NCBI RefSeq assembly: GCF_028743515.2
Contig: NZ_CP117969.2
Span: forward strand, 1,955,501-2,019,500
DNA from: Imtechella halotolerans
GTDB taxonomy: Bacteria > Bacteroidota > Bacteroidia > Flavobacteriales > Flavobacteriaceae
Direction of reading: 5' to 3'
Length of the DNA stretch: 64,000 nt
In this document: in pieces, positions 37,766 to 47,300 of the stretch
How the letters are laid out: every line of letters starts with the position of its first letter
Position numbering within the stretch: position 1 is the first letter of the stretch
Notes under the pieces: generated by a model
The model's database searches: none
Seen by the model: the letters and a program-made list of their open reading frames with translations, nothing else
Told to the model about the DNA's origin: nothing
Translations under genes and position numbers: made by a program

Positions 37766-38294
37766 AAAGTTGTTTTTCGACAAACAAAACAGGCTACAAG
37801 ATAACCAATTTCTCGTATTTGTACACTTTCTTACTTATTAACGTATATTTCACATTAATCTTGTATAACAATACACCTTTTCCTACTTTAAAGCTCTAAT
37901 CATCCTAACTTTACAAAACTACTAATGAAAGAAACTAGTTCTAACAGGAAAGAACTTTCAAATGCAACTTGTAAGAAACAAGCGAATTGGCTAAATTCAA
38001 CTACGATCCGTACTCACTTTCTCGTAACAAAATAATATCAATACAAATTAAACATCAACTACTCGAACATCTAACGAGTAATCCGACATTCTTTATTAGG
38101 TTGTCAGGTAAAAACAATTGAAAATACTAAAAAAGACAAAACAATAAATAATAAAGTAGGTACTTCTGCGTTTTGAGGATATTAGTAACCAAACGCACGG
38201 ATAGTACGATACGGGATAATTTTTTAAAGAGAATTGATTATTTCGTGTTAATTACTATCTTGCATACCAATTTAGACAACTCAAATCTTAACTA
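37766..38294. other. Gene-free porV-gldJ intergenic region
   Basis: About 530 bases separate the divergent porV and gldJ genes. No frame longer than a few dozen codons and no PorU-like remnant is visible. Weak promoter-like elements (TATCTTG type) lie near 37795-37802 on the minus strand and 38256-38263 on the plus strand. Neither fits TAnnTTTG fully. Confidence 0.7.
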
Positions 38295-39938
38295 ATGAGA
38301 AAGCAATCTTTAAAAATTGTGCTCTTTACCTTGATGATGTCAACCGCATTAATCGGTTGTAAAAATTCATCATCATCCAACAAAAATACGTCCAGAGCAA
38401 CCGGATGGGATATAAATTCCAAAGAAGGGGGCTTCCAGTACAACACTGATTTCAAAGACCAGGAGACAGCTCCAGGATTGGTGTTTATTGAAGGAGGTAC
38501 CTTTACTATGGGAAAAGTACAAGACGATGTTATGCATGACTGGAATAACACTCCGAACCAACAACACGTTCAGTCCTTTTATATGGATGAAACTGAAGTT
38601 ACCAATAAAATGTATACGGAATTCTTGGATTGGATTAAAGGTGTTTTTCCTCCAGATGATCCAAACTACACAAACATCTATCACGGAGTTTTACCTGACA
38701 CCTTAGTATGGAGAAACCGTCTTGGATTTAATGAAAATATGGTAACAAACTACCTACGTCATCCCGCATATGCCGAATATCCTGTAGTAGGTGTAAATTG
38801 GATACAAGCAGTTCAATTCAGTGAATGGAGAACTGAGCGTGTCAATGAGCATATCTTGGAAAGAGAGGGTTATATTGAGCGTAATTCTCGATATCAAGTA
38901 GACGCAGAAGGAACCTTCAGCACTGAGACCTACCTTAACCGTCCAGAAGAAACTTACGGAGGAAAAATAACAGAATTTCAAGGAAAAAATGGCACAAATA
39001 GAGAAGGTGAAATAACATTTGCTAAACAAACAAGTGGGGTGTTACTTCCTGAATATCGTCTACCTACTGAAGTAGAATGGGAATACGCTGCAAATGCTCT
39101 TAATGGCCTTAGAGAATACAATAATATAAGAGGTAGAAAAAAATATCCGTGGGATGGAGAGTACACACGTGATGGATCTAGAAATAGAAGAGGTGATCAA
39201 TTAGCCAACTTTAAACAAGGGAAGGGTGACTACGGTGGAGTTGCCGGCTGGTCTGATGACGGAGCAGATATTACAGCGGAAGTTAAATCATACCCACCAA
39301 ACGATTTTGGACTGTATGATATGGCAGGAAACGTGGCTGAATGGGTTGCTGACGTATATCGCCCTATAGTAGATGATGAAGCAAATGACTTCAATTACTA
39401 CCGTGGGAATGTATATACCAAAAATGCCATTGGAGATGATGGTAAAGTAATGATTGTCAAACCAAATGAGGTTAAATACGATACATTAAGTAATGGTCGT
39501 ATTATTGCCAGAAACTTACCAGGTCAATTAGCAAAGGTTGCGGTTGATGATCAAGAAACCTATTTGCGTCCTAACTTCTCCCAAAGCGACAATAGAGGAT
39601 ACCGTGATGGCGATCCAGGATCTTCCCGTTTCTTTGACAGATTTGGAGATGATATAACAGCACAAAAAAAGATGTACAATTCTCCTAAACACAACGTAAG
39701 TACTGACAGCACAGGCAACATGATTCGTGAATACGATAAATCTAGTAAGCGCACATCTCTTATCAATGATGAAGTACGTGTTTACAAAGGGGGGTCATGG
39801 AGAGATAGAGCTTATTGGCTAGATCCAGCTCAACGTCGTTATTTACCACAATACATGGCAACTGATTATATTGGATTTAGAAATGCCATGAGCCGATTAG
39901 GTTCAAAAACTAAAGAAAAGAAAAAACCAAGAGGTTAA
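38295..39938 (+). CDS. gldJ: Gliding motility lipoprotein GldJ
   Basis: This 547-residue lipoprotein (lipobox ending at Cys22) is needed for gliding and type IX secretion in F. johnsoniae. It carries an FGE-sulfatase (SUMF1-like) fold: FIEGGTFTMG near residue 65, YMDETEVTN, RLPTEVEWEYAA, DMAGNVAEWVADVY and VYKGGSWRDRAYW. GldJ has long insertions in this fold, matching its length. It is probably inner-leaflet outer-membrane anchored. A strong terminator follows; murF begins 60 bases on. Confidence 0.93.
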   Translation: MRKQSLKIVLFTLMMSTALIGCKNSSSSNKNTSRATGWDINSKEGGFQYNTDFKDQETAPGLVFIEGGTFTMGKVQDDVMHDWNNTPNQQHVQSFYMDETEVTNKMYTEFLDWIKGVFPPDDPNYTNIYHGVLPDTLVWRNRLGFNENMVTNYLRHPAYAEYPVVGVNWIQAVQFSEWRTERVNEHILEREGYIERNSRYQVDAEGTFSTETYLNRPEETYGGKITEFQGKNGTNREGEITFAKQTSGVLLPEYRLPTEVEWEYAANALNGLREYNNIRGRKKYPWDGEYTRDGSRNRRGDQLANFKQGKGDYGGVAGWSDDGADITAEVKSYPPNDFGLYDMAGNVAEWVADVYRPIVDDEANDFNYYRGNVYTKNAIGDDGKVMIVKPNEVKYDTLSNGRIIARNLPGQLAKVAVDDQETYLRPNFSQSDNRGYRDGDPGSSRFFDRFGDDITAQKKMYNSPKHNVSTDSTGNMIREYDKSSKRTSLINDEVRVYKGGSWRDRAYWLDPAQRRYLPQYMATDYIGFRNAMSRLGSKTKEKKKPRG

Positions 39939-39960
39939 TTCGCAAGCAAAATATAAACTA

Positions 39961-39988
39961 AGCCCTGAAATTTCAGGGCTTTTTTTTA
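39961..39988 (+). terminator. gldJ terminator
   Basis: A perfect 10-bp palindromic stem (AGCCCTGAAA paired with TTTCAGGGCT) is followed by a run of eight T. Confidence 0.9.
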
Positions 39989-39998
39989 CTTTTACTTC

Positions 39999-41270
39999 AT
40001 GGAAACAGCTCAATTGTACACGTATTTTTTAAAAGCGGAAGCACTAACTACAGACTCTCGTTCAATACCTAAAAACAGTATATTTTTTGCTCTGAAAGGA
40101 GAAAACTTCAATGGAAATTTATTTGCAGAAGAAGCGATACGGAAGGGGGCAATCTATGCAGTAGTAGATGAAGAACAATACAAAAATCACCCTAATATTA
40201 TTTTAGTAGATAATACTCTTACTGCACTCCAACAGTTGGCTAATTATCACAGAAAACAAATCGGAATCCCAATAATAGCACTTACAGGTAGTAATGGAAA
40301 AACAACCACAAAAGAACTTATTCACTCGGTTCTAAAAACCACGTACAAAACGATTGCAACCAAAGGAAATCTCAACAATCATATAGGTGTACCTCTGACC
40401 TTACTTTCAATGACTAAAGAAACAGAACTTGGTATTGTTGAAATGGGAGCCAATCATTTAAATGAAATTACAACCTTGTGTACAATTGCAGAGCCCGATT
40501 TCGGATATATAACAAATTTTGGAAAGGCTCATCTGGAAGGATTTGGAGGGGTTGAAGGTGTGATAAAAGGAAAAAGCGAACTTTATCAGTTTCTTATAAA
40601 ACACCAGAAAACAATTTTCATCAATGCTGACGACCCAATACAAAATAATAAAACGGCCAACTATCCCAGGAAATTTTCATTTTCACATGAGCATGGAGAT
40701 GTTATTATTAAGTTTATAAATGCCCAACCATTTGTTGAACTTTCAGTAAATAATATGTCTATTCATTCTCAATTAATTGGCTCCTACAATTTAAATAATA
40801 TCGCTGCTGCTGCAATGATCGGCTGTTATTTTAATGTTCCTATGGACAATATCAAAAACGCTATTGAAAACTACACTCCTACCAATAATCGATCTCAGAT
40901 AATTGAACAAAATGGACGTAAAATTATTTTAGATGCCTATAACGCAAATCCCAGCAGTATGCATGCGGCATTAGATAATTTTGCACTTCAAAAAGAAACA
41001 TCAAAACTCGCGATACTTGGAGACATGTTCGAACTGGGTGAAGCTGCAGCTAATGAACACCAACAAATTGCCGACTATGCGGCATCTTTAGTGAATACAG
41101 ATGTATGGCTAGTGGGCCATAATTTTTCAAATACAATTAGTTCATTAAAAAAATTTCCAAATTTTAAAGACTTAGAATACTTTTTGTCTGAATACCCTGT
41201 GAAGCAAAAACTACTACTAATAAAAGGTTCCAGAGGAATGGCTCTTGAAAGAACTATAAAATTCTTATAG
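39999..41270 (+). CDS. murF: UDP-N-acetylmuramoyl-tripeptide:D-Ala-D-Ala ligase
   Basis: This 423-residue Mur ligase adds D-Ala-D-Ala to UDP-MurNAc-tripeptide. The ATP P-loop is TGSNGKTTT (96-104). Other marks are GNLNNHIGVPLTLL, VEMGANHLNEI and the C-terminal DAYNANPSSM, all diagnostic for MurF. It follows gldJ after a terminator, so it needs its own promoter or read-through. It ends with a hairpin. Confidence 0.95.
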   Translation: METAQLYTYFLKAEALTTDSRSIPKNSIFFALKGENFNGNLFAEEAIRKGAIYAVVDEEQYKNHPNIILVDNTLTALQQLANYHRKQIGIPIIALTGSNGKTTTKELIHSVLKTTYKTIATKGNLNNHIGVPLTLLSMTKETELGIVEMGANHLNEITTLCTIAEPDFGYITNFGKAHLEGFGGVEGVIKGKSELYQFLIKHQKTIFINADDPIQNNKTANYPRKFSFSHEHGDVIIKFINAQPFVELSVNNMSIHSQLIGSYNLNNIAAAAMIGCYFNVPMDNIKNAIENYTPTNNRSQIIEQNGRKIILDAYNANPSSMHAALDNFALQKETSKLAILGDMFELGEAAANEHQQIADYAASLVNTDVWLVGHNFSNTISSLKKFPNFKDLEYFLSEYPVKQKLLLIKGSRGMALERTIKFL

Positions 41271-41280
41271 AATAAAAAAA

Positions 41281-41309
41281 AAGGGCTGCTCAAGTTGAAC
41301 AGCCCTTTT
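41281..41309. terminator. Terminator between murF and the repeat-protein gene
   Basis: An 8-bp stem (AAGGGCTG and CAGCCCTT) plus an inner partial stem lies between the convergent genes, with an A-run on one side and T-run on the other. Confidence 0.8.
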
Positions 41310-41331
41310 CATTGTAAATTGGGTTTATAAT

Positions 41332-44300
41332 TTAAAATTTAGCTGAAATCACTTTCTTAATGTAACTTCCCTTTTTAGTACTTATCTTAATAAAGTAAAC
41401 TTGTTCTGCAGCATATTTAAAATCAACTGGCATACTCATCACCTTACCAGGATAAGCCTGTTGATCTTTAACTGTTTTTACAAGTACTCCTCTCATATCA
41501 AATACCTCAATGGTTACATCTGATTTATAGTTAAACTTGTATTGGACATTCAATACATCCTTAAATGGTACTGGATACACATTAAAATCAGCTGAAGCAG
41601 TTTGCTCAGTTGGCATCACAATGACTTCCTCACTAGAATCATCACATTCAATAGAACCACCTTCAAATGATTGACCTCCGTTATCTCCAGAAATTATATC
41701 ATCTCCAGAACAAGCACAAATAACCTCACAAGCAACACCATGTACTATGACATAGAAATCTCCTGTTACATTAATTGGTCCAACGGTATAGGTGTCTACA
41801 TTTCCACCTAAATTAGGACTAAATGGATACTGTCCAGGTGCTATAATAGGATCACCATTTTTGGACATTGGATATGGTTCACATCCAACGTATACATGAG
41901 CTGCTGAAAGGACGAAACCTTCAACCATATCATACATCACTGTTACTTGAGATCCATCATATGAAATAGTTGCTGTACCACTGTAAACACCCTTATTAGT
42001 ATCACAATCAGCAGCACCCGCATATAGACTTAGAACATATTCACCTGGTTCAGTGATATAATTTGTCCAACCCCAACGGCTATTTTTAATTTCAGGCATG
42101 TCAAGGAAGCATGTCGACATTTCATCATCATAATAAGCAAAGACAGTCTCACATTCCATCTGTTCAATTTCTTGAACAATGAAAATCTCTTCTTTAGCCT
42201 CATTAAAACAAGCATCAGTAGCTACAAAAGTGTACTTATAGGTTTTGGTACAATCATCTTCTCCTACTAACTCAGCATACGCATCACTAGTACCTTCACC
42301 ACCACAGTTATCTACCCATGTCGCTGTTAACATTACAGGAACTTCTCCATTACATATATAGTCATCATAAGTTGGTAACGTAATTACTGGAGGAACATCA
42401 TCCTTCAATGTATAGGTGTAGGTCCAGTCATGCTCGAAGCCTGAACAATCTGTATAGGTCCATGTGTACACTACATCTCCCTCACATAATGGAAGATCAC
42501 TAGCGCCTTTAAAGACAGGAGTTATAGGATTGTTACAGTTGTCGGTTACCGCTGGAGGCTCTGGCTGGCTGATCTCACTAGCACATGCTACAGTACTACT
42601 TCCATTGGCAGGCATATTGTCTGCAAAGTCTTGGTAGTCGATTGTATAGGTGTAGGTCCAGTCATGCTCGAAGCCTGAACAATCTGTATAGGTCCATGTG
42701 TACACTACATCTCCCTCACATAATGGAAGATCACTAGCGCCTTTAAAGACAGGAGTTATAGGATTGTTACAGTTATCGGTTACCGCTGGAGGCTCTGGCT
42801 GGCTAATCTCACTAGCACATGCTACAGTACTACTTCCATTGGCAGGCATATTGTCTGCAAAGTCTTGGTAGTCGATTGTATAGGTGTAGGTCCAGTCATG
42901 CTCGAAGCCTGAACAATCTGTATAGGTCCATGTGTACACTACATCTCCCTCACATAATGGAAGATCACTAGCGCCTTTAAAGACAGGAGTTATAGGATTG
43001 TTACAGTTGTCGGATACCGCTGGAGGCTCTGGCTGGCTAATCTCACTAGCACATGCTACAGTACTACTTCCATTGGCAGGCATATTGTCTGCAAAGTCTT
43101 GGTAGTCGATTGTATAGGTGTAGGTCCAGTCATGCTCGAAGCCTGAACAATCTGTATAGGTCCATGTGTACACTACATCTCCCTCACATAATGGAAGATC
43201 ACTAGCGCCTTTAAAGACAGGAGTTATAGGATTGTTACAGTTGTCGGTTACCGCTGGAGGCTCTGGCTGGCTAATCTCACTAGCACATGCTACAGTACTA
43301 CTTCCATTGGCAGGCATATTGTCTGCAAAGTCTTGGTAGTCGATTGTATAGGTGTAAGTCCAGTCATGCTCGAAGCCTGAACAATCTGTATAGGTCCATG
43401 TGTACACCACATCTCCCTCACATAATGGAAGATCACTAGCGCCTTTAAAGACAGGAGTTATAGGATTGTTACAGTTGTCGGTTACCGCTGGAGGCTCTGG
43501 CTGGCTGATCTCACTAGCACATGCTACAGTACTACTTCCATTGGCAGGCATATTGTCTGCAAAGTCTTGGTAGTCGATTGTATAGGTGTAAGTCCAGTCA
43601 TGCTCGAAGCCTGAACAATCTGTATAGGTCCATGTGTACACTACATCTCCCTCACATAATGGAAGATCACTAGCGCCTTTAAAGACAGGAGTTATAGGAT
43701 TGTTACAGTTGTCGGTTACCGCTGGAGGCTCTGGCTGGCTGATCTCACTAGCACATGCTACAGTACTACTTCCATTGGCAGGCATATTGTCTGCAAAGTC
43801 TTGGTAGTCGATTGTATAGGTGTAGGTCCAGTCATGCTCGAAGCCTGAACAATCTGTATAGGTCCATGTGTACACTACATCTCCCTCACATAATGGAAGA
43901 TCACTAGCGCCTTTAAAGACAGGAGTTATAGGATTGTTACAGTTATCGGTTACCGCTGGAGGCTCTGGCTGGCTAATCTCACTAGCACATGCTACAGTAC
44001 TACTTCCATTGGCAGGCATATTGTCTGCAAAGTCTTGGTAGTCGATTGTATAGGTGTAAGTCCAGTCATGCTCGAAGCCTGAACAATCTGTATAGGTCCA
44101 TGTGTACACCACATCTCCCTCACATAATGGAAGATCACTAGCGCCTTTAAAGACAGGAGTTATAGGATTGTTACAGTTGTCGGTTACCGCTGGAGGCTCT
44201 GGCTGGCTAATCTCACTAGCACATGCTACAGTACTACTTCCATTGGCAGGCATATTGTCTGCAAAGTCTTGGTAGTCGATTGTATAGGTGTAAGTCCAGT

Positions 44301-47300
44301 CATGCTCGAAGCCTGAACAATCTGTATAGGTCCATGTGTACACCACATCTCCCTCACATAATGGAAGATCACTAGCGCCTTTAAAGACAGGAGTTATAGG
44401 ATTGTTACAGTTGTCGGTTACCGCTGGAGGCTCTGGCTGGCTGATCTCACTAGCACATGCTACAGTACTACTTCCATTGGCAGGCATATTGTCTGCAAAG
44501 TCTTGGTAGTCGATTGTATAGGTGTAAGTCCAGTCATGCTCGAAGCCTGAACAATCTGTATAGGTCCATGTGTACACTACATCTCCCTCACATAATGGAA
44601 GATCACTAGCGCCTTTAAAGACAGGAGTTATAGGATTGTTACAGTTATCGGTTACCGCTGGAGGCTCTGGCTGGCTAATCTCACTAGCACATGCTACAGT
44701 ACTACTTCCATTGGCAGGCATATTGTCTGCAAAGTCTTGGTAGTCGATTGTATAGGTGTAGGTCCAGTCATGCTCGAAGCCTGAACAATCTGTATAGGTC
44801 CATGTGTACACTACATCTCCCTCACATAATGGAAGATCACTAGCGCCTTTAAAGACAGGAGTTATAGGATTGTTACAGTTGTCGGTTACCGCTGGAGGCT
44901 CTGGCTGGCTGATCTCACTAGCACATGCTACAGTACTACTTCCATTGGCAGGCATATTGTCTGCAAAGTCTTGGTAGTCGATTGTATAGGTGTAGGTCCA
45001 GTCATGCTCGAAGCCTGAACAATCTGTATAGGTCCATGTGTACACTACATCTCCCTCACATAATGGAAGATCACTAGCGCCTTTAAAGACAGGAGTTATA
45101 GGATTGTTACAGTTATCGGTTACCGCTGGAGGCTCTGGCTGGCTGATCTCACTAGCACATGCTACAGTACTACTTCCATTGGCAGGCATATTGTCTGCAA
45201 AGTCTTGGTAGTCGATTGTATAGGTGTAGGTCCAGTCATGCTCGAAGCCTGAACAATCTGTATAGGTCCATGTGTACACTACATCTCCCTCACATAATGG
45301 AAGATCACTAGCGCCTTTAAAGACAGGAGTTATAGGATTGTTACAGTTGTCGGTTACCGCTGGAGGCTCTGGCTGGCTGATCTCACTAGCACATGCTACA
45401 GTACTACTTCCATTGGCAGGCATATTGTCTGCAAAGTCTTGGTAGTCGATTGTATAGGTGTAAGTCCAGTCATGCTCGAAGCCTGAACAATCTGTATAGG
45501 TCCATGTGTACACTACATCTCCCTCACATAATGGAAGATCACTAGCGCCTTTAAAGACAGGAGTTATAGGATTGTTACAGTTATCGGTTACCGCTGGAGG
45601 CTCTGGCTGGCTGATCTCACTAGCACATGCTACAGTACTACTTCCATTGGCAGGCATATTGTCTGCAAAGTCTTGGTAGTCGATTGTATAGGTGTAAGTC
45701 CAGTCATGCTCGAAGCCTGAACAATCTGTATAGGTCCATGTGTACACTACATCTCCCTCACATAATGGAAGATCACTAGCGCCTTTAAAGACAGGAGTTA
45801 TAGGATTGTTACAGTTATCGGTTACCGCTGGAGGCTCTGGCTGGCTAATCTCACTAGCACATGCTACAGTACTACTTCCATTGGCAGGCATATTGTCTGC
45901 AAAGTCTTGGTAGTCGATTGTATAGGTGTAGGTCCAGTCATGCTCGAAGCCTGAACAATCTGTATAGGTCCATGTGTACACTACATCTCCCTCACATAAT
46001 GGAAGATCACTAGCGCCTTTAAAGACAGGAGTTATAGGATTGTTACAGTTGTCGGTTACCGCTGGAGGCTCTGGCTGGCTGATCTCACTAGCACATGCTA
46101 CAGTACTACTTCCATTGGCAGGCATATTGTCTGCAAAGTCTTGGTAGTCGATTGTATAGGTGTAAGTCCAGTCATGGCTATTGCCTCTACAATCCTCATA
46201 GGTCCATGTATAAGAAACATCCCCTTCGCAATCGGGAGTCTGAGAAACTACAGGACCACTAGGAGTAATTGAATTTCCACAAACATCCACAACATTGGCT
46301 GGTGGTGTTGGTTGCTGTAATTCAGATGCACAGGCTATTACTAATGAACCATTTTCAGGAAGTGTAAAATCTCCTTCTTTCATAAAGACCTCTAATGAAC
46401 ATGAAGATTCACAACCATTTTCATTAGCCACCACAAGTGTCAATGTAAATGATAATAAACAATCTTCTCCAACTGTTACAGTTACCGTTTGTTGATCATC
46501 CGCTCCATCTATTGAAGCATTACCTTCTACACTCCATTGATATGAAGCCATACCTACAGGACCAGAATATTGCTTTGAATCTTCTGGACAAGCTTCTAAA
46601 TCACCTGAAATACTACAAACAGGGGAGCCATTAATAACTATAGTATCATCTACTGTACATCCTGGTATACCAGGCACAAATTGAGTTGTAGCTTCAACTT
46701 TGTATACACCACTCTTATCATCTCCAGATATCACAAGTTGATATGAAGTTTCACCAGGAATTTCCACATCATCTTTATACCATTTAAAAGTAAACTTACT
46801 AGGATCATTAGGAACAGTGGTAGCTGTAAGGGTAATATCCCCCTCAGCATTACAAATATCATCTCCCAAGTCAACCTGTCCAAGTGGAATATTTCCAAAA
46901 GGGATAGGCCCTAAGAAATCTTTCAACTCTGCAGTAAAAGAGTCAGAAGAACGTGTTTTAATTACAACATATCCTAAAGCTTTTCCACAAGAAGCTCCTC
47001 CTAGACCACTATTAAATCCAAAGGCATCAGAATTTAATGCAAATTCTGCCAAAGTAGTTTGAGTATACGTATTTGAAATATTACCACCACTACTTATAGT
47101 TCCCCACATAGGAGCTGGCACCATTGGATCAATACCCACAATACCCGTCTCATTAACTTGAGCGTGAAGTACATCTTGTGAATTATTCTTTAACACAATT
47201 TGAGCATATCCAAAATTAGGAGCTAATTTTCCATCTCCATGAAATACGTAAGTGTTGTTTGACATTACAAATTCAAATGGAACATTGGCATAATTACTAA

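Noticed and set aside
37766-38294. Possible remnant of porU
   Set aside because: I looked for a frame with PorU-like sequence on both strands and found only short frames broken by stops. I treat it as gene-free.
42409-46152. Regular direct repeats that could suggest a CRISPR array
   Set aside because: The units are contiguous 234-bp coding repeats with no short repeat/spacer alternation and no cas genes nearby. They keep one reading frame throughout.
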